Assembly (NCBI GenBank): GCA_934725855.1
Contig: CAKVCL010000008.1
Location: 1 to 64,000 of the forward strand
DNA: 64,000 bases
Origin: an uncultured Cellulosilyticum sp.
GTDB lineage: Bacteria > Bacillota > Clostridia > Lachnospirales > Cellulosilyticaceae
Reading direction: 5' to 3'
Each line of letters opens with the position of its first letter. Positions within the stretch are counted from its first letter, which is position 1. Shown in pieces: positions 51,854-61,945 of the stretch. The notes beneath the pieces are model-generated. The model did not search any database and was not told the origin of the DNA. It saw only the letters and a list, made by a program, of their open reading frames with translations. Made by a program: the position numbers and the translations under genes.

Positions 51854-51866
51854 ATAGGTTTAATAT

Positions 51867-53213
51867 TTATTCTGTTCGAATAGCAGATAAAGCCGAAAGT
51901 TTCATGGCTTTTCTAGCAGGAAAATAGCCAGACAGTAAACCGATAATAACGGAGAACAATATCCCTGCTCCTAAAAGCTGAGGTGTCATTACAGAAACAG
52001 TACTCGAATCATACATCCCCATCATCATCGCTATTTTTTCACCACTGATATTCATGATCATTGAAATAATAAGTGAGATAAGAGCGCCCAACACCCCTCC
52101 AAAGAAGCCAATCAATAAGGATTCCATTAAAAACATATACTCAATATCTTTAATCTTCGCACCAATTACTTTCATGACACCAATTTCCTTTGTACGCTCA
52201 TAAATACTCATCATCATTGTATTGGCAATGCCTATCGCTGCTACAACAAAAGAAACGATGCCTATCGCCCCTAATGCCATTTGACGGGATTTAGATTGTT
52301 CTTCTAATTCTTCAATCCACTCCATATCACTATATGCCTGATAACCTAATGCCTTTAATTCCTCTACAACGCCTTTGACATTATCACGTTCATTCACTTT
52401 TACCGTTGCCTCATAGTAAGTTTCTTTTTTATCCTTTGCTTTATCTTCATCTGTATACCAACCAAGTGCTTTATTGTACTCAATACGTGCTGCCTTAAGC
52501 TTATCATAAAGCTTTCTGGTAATAATCACACTATTGGCCTGTTCATAATTACTGCCATCTAACATACCGACTACTTTTAATTCTAGACTTTTAGGTTTTT
52601 TAAATTTTCCCTTTTCTGTCTCAAGAATTGGCTTGCCCGTTTTTTCATCATAGCGCAAAACATCACATTTAAAGGTTTGTTTTTCCATATCAAACGGCAT
52701 CGGTACTTGCTCCTTGGTCCAATCGAGCATTTTCCCATTTTTCGTGAAATAGGTAAGTATTTCAGAACCAATTAAAATGCCATCCTCTTCCCCTTCTTCT
52801 AAATTACGTCCTTGGGATATTTTGTAATCTAAGGTTTCTACTTGGTCAGGACTTAACACCAAGATATTCATCCAGCTTCTAAAGGTTCGATATTTACCAC
52901 AAGTTAAATTAATCTCTCCACATTCTAATTTTGGAATTACACACTCCACATTAGGAATCTTCTCCATCTTTTGAATATCTTTTTCATCAAATAAATCTCC
53001 CTCACTACCGCCCATGCAATTCACTGAAATGAGCAAAACATTGCCCCACATCGACATTTGCTGCTCCATATTGCGATCCATAGCAATTCCAAGAGAAAGC
53101 ATCAATACAATAGAGGTACAACCAATCACAACTCCTAATACCGTTAAAAATGTTCTAAACTTCCTTCTAAATAAATTTCGTACGCTCATGGTGATTAAAT
53201 CAATCTTCTTCAT
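51867..53213 (-). CDS. ABC transporter permease (MacB/FtsX type)
   Basis: 448 aa. Topology: a helix near residues 15-38, a large extracellular domain (about 60-300) and three C-terminal helices (about 315-340, 360-385, 412-432). The family signatures YERTKEIGVMKVIGAKIKDI and the FPARKAMKLSALSAIR end are clear. It works with the ATPase at 55595 and overlaps the CARDB gene by 14 bases. MacB/FtsX permeases often handle cell-surface stress or peptidase activation rather than bulk transport. Substrate unknown. Confidence 0.92.
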   Translation of the reverse strand: MKKIDLITMSVRNLFRRKFRTFLTVLGVVIGCTSIVLMLSLGIAMDRNMEQQMSMWGNVLLISVNCMGGSEGDLFDEKDIQKMEKIPNVECVIPKLECGEINLTCGKYRTFRSWMNILVLSPDQVETLDYKISQGRNLEEGEEDGILIGSEILTYFTKNGKMLDWTKEQVPMPFDMEKQTFKCDVLRYDEKTGKPILETEKGKFKKPKSLELKVVGMLDGSNYEQANSVIITRKLYDKLKAARIEYNKALGWYTDEDKAKDKKETYYEATVKVNERDNVKGVVEELKALGYQAYSDMEWIEELEEQSKSRQMALGAIGIVSFVVAAIGIANTMMMSIYERTKEIGVMKVIGAKIKDIEYMFLMESLLIGFFGGVLGALISLIISMIMNISGEKIAMMMGMYDSSTVSVMTPQLLGAGILFSVIIGLLSGYFPARKAMKLSALSAIRTE

Positions 53214-55611
53214 TGAGCATCATCTCTTCTTTTTTAGCTTTTCTCTTCTTTAAAACTACAATTACGATAATAATAACAACGACGCCTACTACGCCAATCC
53301 CGATATATAATGGCAATTTATTTTGCTCTTTAGGCATTGAATCTGCCATCATGGAAGGATCCATCATATTAGGATCCATCATACTGGGATCCATTGGTGC
53401 TTCTTCAGCTTCAACCTCAAATTCTTTTCTTTCCACAACAGCTTGTCCTGAAGGGTCTTCATATTCTACCACCAATGTGCCTGTAAAACTACCTGCTTGA
53501 TTAGCTATAATCGTTGGTTCATAGGTTTCACTTGCCCCAATATCGAACGTTCCAATAAAGGTTTTATTATCCTCTACATTAAAGCCATCTCCTTCAATAT
53601 ATACCATCATATTATTAACTTTTGTGCGCCCTCTATTATAAAATGCAACTGAAACAGGAATAGATTCGCCTACAACACCTGAACTTAGATTAATATCCCC
53701 AATTTCGACCTTTGTGATTTGCTCAACTGGAATACCTAGGCTTTCTTGTGCTGTAATCTCATTACCTTCTTCATCTTCATAAGCCATATCTACTGTAATT
53801 TGATACGTTTTAGCCGTAGCACTTGGAATCGTATACAGATTTAATACTTTAGTCACCATTTCTCCAGTCATTAAATCTGCAATATAAATGGTATTACTTC
53901 CATTAACTGGCGTAAATACATTACCTGTATCTTCATCCTTCTTTTCTTGCTCAACAGGTAAAATATTGGCTTTTAAGTTATGTACACTATGCTGATTACT
54001 TGTATTTAAAAACCCTATCGTTAAAACAAAATTCTCTCCTGCACGAACAATTGTCGGCTCAATTTTGTATTCCCCAATAATGACTTTAGGTTTACCTTTT
54101 ACTTTTTCGTCTTTATTTTCTTCTTTGTCTTTTTTACTATTTTTGATATTCACACTTGTATACTGATTAATCGTAGTCGGCTTATCTGTTTTTCCATAAG
54201 TAACGGTAATTTTAATAGGGTGACTGCTCGTTACAGCTTGTCTAGTTGCTGCTAAAGTCACACTGTACTGTTTACTTTCACCACTTGCTAATTTATTAAC
54301 AAAAAATAAATTTTGAGATTTTGGAACAATGCCTTCATCTCCTTCAACGGAAACTTGTACATTCTCTGCGGCACTTTTAGCTGAAATATTAAATTTCACG
54401 GTAAAGCTTTCATCCACTTCAAAGGTTCCTGTTGGTGAAATCACATTACTGATATTCACTTCAGATGGAACTGTCGTACTATTCGTATACAAATAAATGT
54501 ACTGCGTATCTTCAGCTGTTTCTCCTGTAGAACTTAAATAATTAATCTTGATAGGAATGGCGACAGACTCTTTATTATAATCACTATTAATACGCACTTT
54601 CATTGCAATGGTCTCATTAGATTTTGCTTTTAAGATATTTAGCCTCTTAACATTGCTGTTTTCTACAACGGATACATTATCCGTATTGACCATTTCCACA
54701 CGAATATTTTTAGCATCGCGCTCACCAACATTTTTAATGAGTATGTTAGCTTCTTTTTCAACGCCTGGCTTAAAAATACTTTGATCGGCTAAACATACTT
54801 CTAATGCTGATGGCACCACATTGCTATCTACTTGAATATTCACATTAAAAATATTTCCTAGGATTGTTAGGGTAGCAGGATAAACTCCTGCTTTGGTTTC
54901 TTTATCTACTTCAACTGTAAATGAAGCGTTTTTAACTTCTTTTGACTTAATGTTCGTTAGTTGTGATTTATCATTTTTAATCTTTAAGCCTTCAACTTTC
55001 GTGCTAAGTGCTAAAGTAGCTTCTGCACGATTAATCGTAAAATTGCCTTTGTTAGTAATCTTAACACTAATATTTTGAGTTCCCTCTGTTTTAACTAGAA
55101 TATTATCTTGTTTTTCTACGGTTAAAGTATCCTCAAAGTCTTTACTTGAGTAAACAGATAGCTGATACTCTTTACAATTAATGGTACAAGATTCACTTCC
55201 ATCAATAGACTGCATTTCAATAACTGCGCTCACTGTATTGCCTACTCCAGAATAAACTAAACCGGATATTTCCAAAGCATAAGTTCCAACTGTATTCACA
55301 ACACCTTGCCCAGGTGTTTTTAAATAAGGTTTACTTTCACTCGTAATAGCACCGGAAACAGAGGCACTGGTAAAACATAACTGTTTTTGACTATCCGTTG
55401 GACAAGCTGAAACATTTACACTTACTTCAAGTCTAAAGCTATCACCTGGTTGCAATTTTCCACCATCATGTCCTGTAATTTTCCCCTGCGCCTCAAAATT
55501 AGGAATTATACTCTCTAGCTTTTCTGCTTGTACACCTTGCATAGGAAAACAATAAAAAACAATGAGCATCAGCCCCATTATAACGGGTTTCCAATTAATT
55601 TGCCTTTTCAT
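53200..55611 (-). CDS. large CARDB-type surface protein of an ABC transporter operon
   Basis: 803 aa. Signal peptide (MGLMLIVFYCFPMQGVQA) and, at the other end, one membrane helix (LPLYIGIGVVGVVVIIIVIVVLKK, about 765-788) with a short basic tail. The mature part consists of at least five repeated immunoglobulin-like segments of the CARDB/NEW3 type with N-I-N-V-V patterns. A Met/Asp/Pro-rich stretch with repeated MMDP units lies about residues 742-760, just outside the membrane. It is co-transcribed with the ATPase (17-base overlap) and permease. Probably an extracellular binding or adhesion arm; exact ligand unknown. Confidence 0.85.
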   Translation of the reverse strand: MKRQINWKPVIMGLMLIVFYCFPMQGVQAEKLESIIPNFEAQGKITGHDGGKLQPGDSFRLEVSVNVSACPTDSQKQLCFTSASVSGAITSESKPYLKTPGQGVVNTVGTYALEISGLVYSGVGNTVSAVIEMQSIDGSESCTINCKEYQLSVYSSKDFEDTLTVEKQDNILVKTEGTQNISVKITNKGNFTINRAEATLALSTKVEGLKIKNDKSQLTNIKSKEVKNASFTVEVDKETKAGVYPATLTILGNIFNVNIQVDSNVVPSALEVCLADQSIFKPGVEKEANILIKNVGERDAKNIRVEMVNTDNVSVVENSNVKRLNILKAKSNETIAMKVRINSDYNKESVAIPIKINYLSSTGETAEDTQYIYLYTNSTTVPSEVNISNVISPTGTFEVDESFTVKFNISAKSAAENVQVSVEGDEGIVPKSQNLFFVNKLASGESKQYSVTLAATRQAVTSSHPIKITVTYGKTDKPTTINQYTSVNIKNSKKDKEENKDEKVKGKPKVIIGEYKIEPTIVRAGENFVLTIGFLNTSNQHSVHNLKANILPVEQEKKDEDTGNVFTPVNGSNTIYIADLMTGEMVTKVLNLYTIPSATAKTYQITVDMAYEDEEGNEITAQESLGIPVEQITKVEIGDINLSSGVVGESIPVSVAFYNRGRTKVNNMMVYIEGDGFNVEDNKTFIGTFDIGASETYEPTIIANQAGSFTGTLVVEYEDPSGQAVVERKEFEVEAEEAPMDPSMMDPNMMDPSMMADSMPKEQNKLPLYIGIGVVGVVVIIIVIVVLKKRKAKKEEMMLNEED

Positions 55612-56320
55612 AAATAACTTTCCTTCTCCCCTCTATCTTCTTTTCAATTTTTAATACATCTCCATCTTGAATCGTAATAATCTTATCTGCATAATCCGCT
55701 ATTTCTGGATCATGGGATACGATAATCATGGTTTGATTCGTTTCTCTTGCTATTTTTGTAATGATGTCCATGACTTCAATAGTTGTATGGGTGTCTAAAT
55801 TTCCAGTTGGTTCATCTGCAAATAAAATTTGTGGTTTATTTACAAAGGCTCTTGCAATACTCACACGTTGCTGTTGGCCACCACTCATTTCTTTAGGTTT
55901 GTGCTTGATACGCTTGGCAAGTCCCACTGCTTCTAGCATCTCTTTTGCCCTTTTATCCCTTTCTTTTTTAGAAACGCCTTGAAATATAAGTGGAAGGGCT
56001 ACATTTTCTTGTGCTGTTAAAGTTGGAATTAAATTATAAGATTGAAAGACAAAGCCTATGTATTTTTGCCTAAATGTAGCTAACTGGCTTTCTGTAAGTT
56101 TTTCAATATGAACCTTCTTAATTTGAATCGTTCCTTTAGTTGGTTTTTCTAAGCCTGCTAACATGTTGAGCAATGTTGATTTTCCAGAACCTGATGTGCC
56201 AAATAAGCAACAAATTTCACCTTTTTCTATTTCAAGATCCACATGATTAAGTGCTACGATCTTCTCTTTTCCCATACGATACACTTTCCTTAGGTTATGA
56301 ACCTCAATAATAGGAGCCAT
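55595..56320 (-). CDS. ABC transporter ATP-binding protein (LolD/MacB type)
   Basis: 241 aa. Walker A FGTSGSGKSTLL (about 38-49), signature MSGGQQQRVSIARAF, Walker B ILFADEPTGNLD, H-loop IIVSHDP. The NxxTG...GNLD pattern is typical of the LolD/MacB/FtsE class. It energises the permease downstream. First gene of the three-gene operon; a 17-base overlap with the CARDB gene. Confidence 0.95.
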   Translation of the reverse strand: MAPIIEVHNLRKVYRMGKEKIVALNHVDLEIEKGEICCLFGTSGSGKSTLLNMLAGLEKPTKGTIQIKKVHIEKLTESQLATFRQKYIGFVFQSYNLIPTLTAQENVALPLIFQGVSKKERDKRAKEMLEAVGLAKRIKHKPKEMSGGQQQRVSIARAFVNKPQILFADEPTGNLDTHTTIEVMDIITKIARETNQTMIIVSHDPEIADYADKIITIQDGDVLKIEKKIEGRRKVIYEKAN

Positions 56321-56478
56321 TTTACACCTCCATTTTTAGATTATCCCACTAAATTCTATCATATTGCGTTCTTGTATACCATAAAACTTGTATGACATTT
56401 TTATGACGTTTTCTTCATAATTATTTATTTTTTCTTAATAACTCATCTAATTCTAGTTCCTTTTCTATTGTAGATAAG

Positions 56479-56512
56479 AAAAAAGCGTATAGATTATACC
56501 TATACGTTTTTT
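56479..56512 (-). terminator. terminator downstream of the first csp-type protease gene
   Basis: Seven-base arms CGTATAG and CTATACG with A/T runs on both sides. On the minus strand it follows the stop codon of the protease at 56545 and is usable in both directions. Confidence 0.8.
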
Positions 56513-56544
56513 CTCTCATTATCTTGTTAAAAATAATTATTTGC

Positions 56545-58311
56545 TTAAAAAATGATTTGTTGTCTCAGCAAATCTAAGCTTCTAGAAACACATAATTTTC
56601 CATATCCCCAAATAGGACTAGGATAATTGATGTGCTCATCTCTTGTTGCACCCCTTACTAAATAAGTTTTCAAGTTTTCACCATATAAAAACGGATTGTT
56701 GTTTTGCACAATTCCCCATTCCATCATAAGCGCAATGCCCCCTGTTACATGTGGCGTTGCCATACTGGTTCCACTTAATGAACGATACCCTAAACTTGTA
56801 TGACTGGCTGATAAGATATCTACCCCTGGCGCTACTAAATCCGGCTTAATGACTTCATTATTTCTGCCAAAACCTCGTCCTGAAAACGGCGCAATCTGCC
56901 CTGTAATATGATTATAGGCCCCTACAGAAGTCACAAGTCTTGAGGTAGATGGCGTAGTTAGAGTCGTTTCAACAGTTGGAGATAGGAAGAAATTATCATT
57001 TCCTCCTGCTTCTGTCGTAGGACCCCATACATCAAACCGTCCATCTATAATTTCCTGACCATGAACGACAACTGTCCATGGTCCACTGGTAATAAAATCT
57101 GTTTCAGTTGCGCCTGATAAGAATAAAGCAAATTCAATATCGCCACTTAAAGGAGAAGGCCCAGCAAACGTTGCATAAACTCTTGTATTTAATAAGATGT
57201 AGCTTACTGGACCTTGCGCATAGGTGATAAGCGGCGTGCGTCTTCCACTAGGGTCAATGACTTCAATGGCTAGTTGATCGATATTATTGTGCCAAAGGGA
57301 CAAATTAAACTGACTCACATTGGTTACAATTTGAAATTGAAAGGATGTGGTGCCACCTTGTTCTACTGTTCCACTTGTATGATTTCTTGCATTTCCCTCA
57401 TTTCCCGCCCCCACCACAATATTATTTTTCCAAACGGTAGCAGCATCATCTAAGTACTGTTCAATCAGTGCATTACTATCGTGAGGCCCACTATTCATTC
57501 CAATACTTAAATTAATAGCAATAGGCTTTCCTAATGCTACGGCACGTTCTAGCACATATCTTACCGCTAACATAATTTCTATATTTCTTACAAAGCCTTC
57601 ATAATCAGGCTGTCCTAATTTCACAATAATAAACTCAGCTTGTGGGGCTGCACCTACCCTTTCACGCCCTCCACCTCTTCCATTGCCTCCAGCTATGCCT
57701 GCAACATGGGTACCATGACCGTTTGTATCTCTTGAAGGCACAATGGTTAAGCCTTCACTTTGAGTAGGTGCACGAAGTGCTTCATTGATTTGCTCTCTTG
57801 TATACTGGGTACCTGTCAAAAAGCCTTCGGGTGGATTACCTGCAATTGTTTGATCCCATAAATAGGCAATTCGTGTACTGCCATCTTCATTTCTAAAATC
57901 AGGATGAAAATAGTTAATACCTGAATCAATAATCCCTAATAATACCCCTTCTCCTGTTAAGCGATAAGGGGCATTATTTTGAACGGAGGAAATGCAGCTT
58001 GCTGTCATATTACTACTTTGGGTATATACTGCCCTTTTAGGAAGTTCCATATATTCTATTTCTGTATAATTTAATAAGTTTCTAATATTCTCTCTCGGGA
58101 TGTTTAGTACAGCAAACTGATTATTGATAATTTGAACTTGCCCACCTTCTTGCCTTACAACCCGTTCAATATCTCCATTATATTTAACGAGTACTTGCCA
58201 ATTTCCTGCCTCATTAAATCCTAATAAAGCAAGATACTCTTCTGTACTTTGAAGGATATTTTCTGGTAATATATTTAATATTTCTAAACTGGCATCCGTT
58301 TTGTTTTCCAT
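56545..58311 (-). CDS. Csp-type subtilisin-like germination protease
   Basis: 588 aa S8 protease. N-terminal prodomain (about 1-98) then the catalytic domain with Asp129 in IDSGINY, His199 in NGHGTHVAG and Ser516 in GTSMATPH, so the triad is complete. A jelly-roll insert (about 320-430) typical of Csp proteases separates the His and Ser regions. No secretion signal. A TQSS site at about 97-100 is close to where CspB prodomains are known to self-cleave. It is the last of three tandem genes and should process pro-SleC. Confidence 0.92.
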   Translation of the reverse strand: MENKTDASLEILNILPENILQSTEEYLALLGFNEAGNWQVLVKYNGDIERVVRQEGGQVQIINNQFAVLNIPRENIRNLLNYTEIEYMELPKRAVYTQSSNMTASCISSVQNNAPYRLTGEGVLLGIIDSGINYFHPDFRNEDGSTRIAYLWDQTIAGNPPEGFLTGTQYTREQINEALRAPTQSEGLTIVPSRDTNGHGTHVAGIAGGNGRGGGRERVGAAPQAEFIIVKLGQPDYEGFVRNIEIMLAVRYVLERAVALGKPIAINLSIGMNSGPHDSNALIEQYLDDAATVWKNNIVVGAGNEGNARNHTSGTVEQGGTTSFQFQIVTNVSQFNLSLWHNNIDQLAIEVIDPSGRRTPLITYAQGPVSYILLNTRVYATFAGPSPLSGDIEFALFLSGATETDFITSGPWTVVVHGQEIIDGRFDVWGPTTEAGGNDNFFLSPTVETTLTTPSTSRLVTSVGAYNHITGQIAPFSGRGFGRNNEVIKPDLVAPGVDILSASHTSLGYRSLSGTSMATPHVTGGIALMMEWGIVQNNNPFLYGENLKTYLVRGATRDEHINYPSPIWGYGKLCVSRSLDLLRQQIIF

Positions 58312-58323
58312 ATGGTATCCCCC

Positions 58324-60105
58324 TTATGTCGTCTGCTCTGAGAATTCTTTCATATTAATCAGCGCTGCTTGAACACAAATTAACCCATACCCCCAGCTAT
58401 TATTAGGGTAAGGCGCATAATTAGGTGGTCTTTGTGCATTACGCAGAAGATAAATCCGAAGGTCTTCTCCATAATAATTTAAGTTATTCAATGTAAAAAC
58501 CCCATATCCCATCATAACCGCATAAGCTCCTGCCACAAAAGCTGCTGCTGCACTCGTCCCTGTAATGGTACGATATAAGCTTTCCTCCTCGCTAGATGGG
58601 GCTGTTATGTTCACACCAGGTGCCACTATATCTGGTGCCACTCTTCCATCTGCAGTAAACCCTCTTCCTGAGAAGGCATCCACTTGCCTTGTCGCACGAT
58701 TATAAGCCCCGACACTCGTTATCTTTTCAGCCGTGGCAGGCGAAACAAGTGTCTTCTCCACATTAGGATTTAATATTTCAATCCGATTATCTGCTACTTG
58801 TGGGACAATAGAACCCCAAACTTCATAACTGCCTTCCACAATATGATTTCCTTTTAGCGTTAGCGTCCATAATCCATTCCCTAATGCTGTGCCTTTTTGT
58901 GCAACAAATAAGATATAAATTACCTTCCTGTTAACACTCGTTATTTGAGCAGTATAATTGATGAGCACAGCCACTTCCCCAAATAAATACGCCCGATTAG
59001 GTGTGAGTAAAGTTAATTCATCTGTTTTTTCACCATTGGGTGCTGTGATTTCAATGCTTATCTCATCACTAAAACGCTTCCATATACAACACCCATACTC
59101 TGACAAGTTAGAGGCACTCATTGAAATTTGGATAGTTTGACTTTCACCCGTTTGTAACGTACCACTTGTATGACTACTTCGATTGCCCTCGTTCCCTGTT
59201 CCTACGACAAAATTAAGGAGCCAATTATCATATCTTCTTGACATATAGCGTTCAAGTGGAAAGGTGCCATCATGTCCTGTAAGATTATTTCCCATTCCTA
59301 ATAAAATAATCAAAGGCCTTCTAAGCTCAGATGCTCTTTCTATAGAAAAATTGATGCCTTGCATGATATCCACATCTCTAGGGTTTCCCCTTTGTCTATT
59401 TGCCACCTTTACAATAATCAATTCACACCCCGAGGCAACCCCTTTATTACGAGCATTTGAACTGCCTCTTCCATTACCACCTGCTATCCCTGCTAAAGCT
59501 GTTCCATGTCCTAATGTATCTTGTGATGGCACGATGCGTCGTTGCTCTTCTACTGTTTCATAACTTAAAGCCTCATTAATCTCAGCATTGGTATAAACAA
59601 CTCCCCCTCCTCCATTAACCGCCTGTGAATCTTCTCCTATTGTTTGATCCCATAAATACAAAATACGGCTTTGACCTGAGTTTGTGATAAAGTCTGGATG
59701 ATTATAACGAATGCCTGAATCAATCACTGCTAGTAGAACGCCCTCGCCTGTTGCTGCAATGGTGCTATCTGGCTGTGTTAAGTTGCTTGCGCAAATTTGT
59801 CCAAGTCCAATATCCATATAATCCATTCTTACAGGCAAAGATAATCTCAATACCTGAATATCATTGGATAAACTGCCGATATCATTTTTATTAATGGTAA
59901 TTTGGGCAAATCCACCATTGAGATCATACGCTTCTTGTATATTATTTCGTGAGGTAATGGTCTCTAAATCCCCCAAGTACTCCATCACTATTTCCCACAA
60001 ATTTTGCGGTGCATCTACAATAAAATTTTCCTTAATAGGCGCTGATAAAAGCCTTTCATAACGAAGTGCCAATTGAAGCAATGGGTCTATTTTATTTGCA
60101 ATCAT
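58324..60105 (-). CDS. Csp-type subtilisin-like germination protease, second copy
   Basis: 593 aa S8 family. Asp129 in IDSGIRY, His200 in TLGHGTALAG and Ser518 in GTSAAAAF form a full triad; the residues around Ser are Ala-rich, more divergent than in the neighbour. It keeps the prodomain and the jelly-roll insertion. 12 bases separate it from the next gene. It may be a protease or, given the divergence around Ser, a germinant receptor-like member such as CspC, which in C. difficile has lost activity. Sequence favours activity. Confidence 0.9.
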   Translation of the reverse strand: MIANKIDPLLQLALRYERLLSAPIKENFIVDAPQNLWEIVMEYLGDLETITSRNNIQEAYDLNGGFAQITINKNDIGSLSNDIQVLRLSLPVRMDYMDIGLGQICASNLTQPDSTIAATGEGVLLAVIDSGIRYNHPDFITNSGQSRILYLWDQTIGEDSQAVNGGGGVVYTNAEINEALSYETVEEQRRIVPSQDTLGHGTALAGIAGGNGRGSSNARNKGVASGCELIIVKVANRQRGNPRDVDIMQGINFSIERASELRRPLIILLGMGNNLTGHDGTFPLERYMSRRYDNWLLNFVVGTGNEGNRSSHTSGTLQTGESQTIQISMSASNLSEYGCCIWKRFSDEISIEITAPNGEKTDELTLLTPNRAYLFGEVAVLINYTAQITSVNRKVIYILFVAQKGTALGNGLWTLTLKGNHIVEGSYEVWGSIVPQVADNRIEILNPNVEKTLVSPATAEKITSVGAYNRATRQVDAFSGRGFTADGRVAPDIVAPGVNITAPSSEEESLYRTITGTSAAAAFVAGAYAVMMGYGVFTLNNLNYYGEDLRIYLLRNAQRPPNYAPYPNNSWGYGLICVQAALINMKEFSEQTT

Positions 60106-60113
60106 ATGACCTC

Positions 60114-61796
60114 CTAATTATTAGAGATACTATTAATTAAATCTAATCTGCCATAGCCTTCTATATTGTTTGGATAAATCACATTATCCATCCTTCTCGC
60201 CCCTCTTATGAAAATGCCTCTTGCAATTCGGGTGTTAAGTTCTACCAAATTTCCATTTAAAATGGCCCATTGTAATAAAAGCACCGCTGCGCCCGCCGTA
60301 ATAGCAGCTGCTACACTGGTTCCTGTATAAGACATGAGCCCTCCTCCTACCCTAGGTGCTTCCACATTCACACCTGGTGCAATAATATCGGGTTTAACGA
60401 CATTATTTCTAGTAGGACCTCTTCCTGAACTCACATAAATACTGTTATCTACCGCGTCATAAGCCCCTACACTAATGATATATTCTGCTGTTGACGGAAT
60501 TTGGATGGTATAGTTAGGATTAGGTTCTAAAAAACGTGTTTGGGCATTCATAAATCCTTCTCTTTGTAACCAAACATGAAATGTCCCATCTATTGTCGTA
60601 TCACTTTCAGCCGTAATGGTCCATATGCCTGGTGTAGGGGTTATAAAACGAATAGCTATGCCTTCTTCTCCCGTAAAAGGGTCTGTATATAAATAATTTA
60701 CATCAATCATAGTAGGCTCTAAATTAAAGCGATACATCTGACTTCTTCTATTGATAATGGGTACTCTCGCAATGGTTTGACCTAATGGGCTTCTAAAGGA
60801 AACATAGATTCTAGAAGCAATATTTGCCCACAAGGCCATTAAAAATCCCCTTTCATTTTCAGACACATCTAGTTCAATATTAACAGGACTATTTGGCTGA
60901 AGCTCCCCTCTATAATGATGACCACTATTGGCTTCATTACCTACTGCCACTACGGTAACCACCCCATTAGAAAGCCCAATCATTTCTAAATATTGCTCAA
61001 TAACAGAAGTGCCATTATGAGGGCCAAATGTATCCCCTAGCGCGACACAAATCACAATAGGCTGATGAAGTATACTTGCCCTATTAATTAAATATTGAAT
61101 GCCCGTTAAAATATCATTGCTTTGGTAAGCCACTGCACCTTCATTGATCATATAGATATCTCTAATGAGCTGACTAGCTGGTCTTAACTTAACCATAATA
61201 ATATCCGCATCAGGTGCCGCCCCTGTATAAGTTGCATTGTCACTTTGGTCATTTCCAGCTGCTAGGCCTGCCAACATGGTGCCATGACCATTCGTATCTC
61301 TTGTAGGAACCACACTATAAGGATCACTTTGCCTTAGTGCCTCGTTTAATTGCTCCTGACTATAGGTGCTACCATATCCAAATTCGGGTGGTGGATTTCC
61401 CGGTATCGTCTGATCCCAAATGGATACAATTCGACTGGTTCCATCTGCATTTTTAAAAAACTCATTTGTATAATCAATGCCTGTATCTACAAATCCTATC
61501 AGTACCCCATTGCCCCTAAGTGCCCCATAAGGATAATCATGAAATACCGAAATGCCTGAAGCCTCAAGTGCCTGACTATCACTTAACCCCAGCAAAGTAG
61601 GGATATCAATATATCTAATATTTTCTTGAAGTAAATTAAACTCATTTTCCGCACCAGCTGGGACTTGAATGGTATAAATGCCGGCTGTGATTCGTGTAAA
61701 AATCAAGTTAGGATAACTTCTTCTTAAGTTGTCTAAACTCGTACTGACTTCAAGTAAGTAGTTAATTAGCAAATAAATGTTTGCATTGTCTTCCAT
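60114..61796 (-). CDS. Csp-type subtilisin-like germination protease, third copy
   Basis: 560 aa from ATG 61796; an earlier in-frame ATG (61829) lies within the upstream terminator and is not used. Asp104 in VDTGIDYT, His171 in TNGHGTMLAG and Ser494 in GTSVAAAI form a complete triad. Prodomain shorter (about 75 residues) and ends without the TQSS seen in the first copy. It has the Csp-type jelly-roll insertion. First of three csp genes, with 8 bases to the next. Likely required for germination. Confidence 0.9.
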   Translation of the reverse strand: MEDNANIYLLINYLLEVSTSLDNLRRSYPNLIFTRITAGIYTIQVPAGAENEFNLLQENIRYIDIPTLLGLSDSQALEASGISVFHDYPYGALRGNGVLIGFVDTGIDYTNEFFKNADGTSRIVSIWDQTIPGNPPPEFGYGSTYSQEQLNEALRQSDPYSVVPTRDTNGHGTMLAGLAAGNDQSDNATYTGAAPDADIIMVKLRPASQLIRDIYMINEGAVAYQSNDILTGIQYLINRASILHQPIVICVALGDTFGPHNGTSVIEQYLEMIGLSNGVVTVVAVGNEANSGHHYRGELQPNSPVNIELDVSENERGFLMALWANIASRIYVSFRSPLGQTIARVPIINRRSQMYRFNLEPTMIDVNYLYTDPFTGEEGIAIRFITPTPGIWTITAESDTTIDGTFHVWLQREGFMNAQTRFLEPNPNYTIQIPSTAEYIISVGAYDAVDNSIYVSSGRGPTRNNVVKPDIIAPGVNVEAPRVGGGLMSYTGTSVAAAITAGAAVLLLQWAILNGNLVELNTRIARGIFIRGARRMDNVIYPNNIEGYGRLDLINSISNN

Positions 61797-61817
61797 ATAT
61801 TTACCTACTTTCTTAAT

Positions 61818-61850
61818 AAAAAAACTCAAAATCCTATTCAGACTTTGAGT
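61818..61850 (-). terminator. intrinsic terminator downstream of the DnaQ-like gene
   Basis: Seven-base arms ACTCAAA and TTTGAGT with an inner TC/GA pair, followed by a run of seven T's on the minus strand. It lies between the exonuclease gene and the first csp gene. Confidence 0.75.
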
Positions 61851-61945
61851 TTCTGTTTCTTATATATATTTATGAACTTTGTTACTTATTTATGTTCTAG
61901 AATCCGTTTTTTATTTCTCATAAAAACTCATTTTAATGCATTAGG

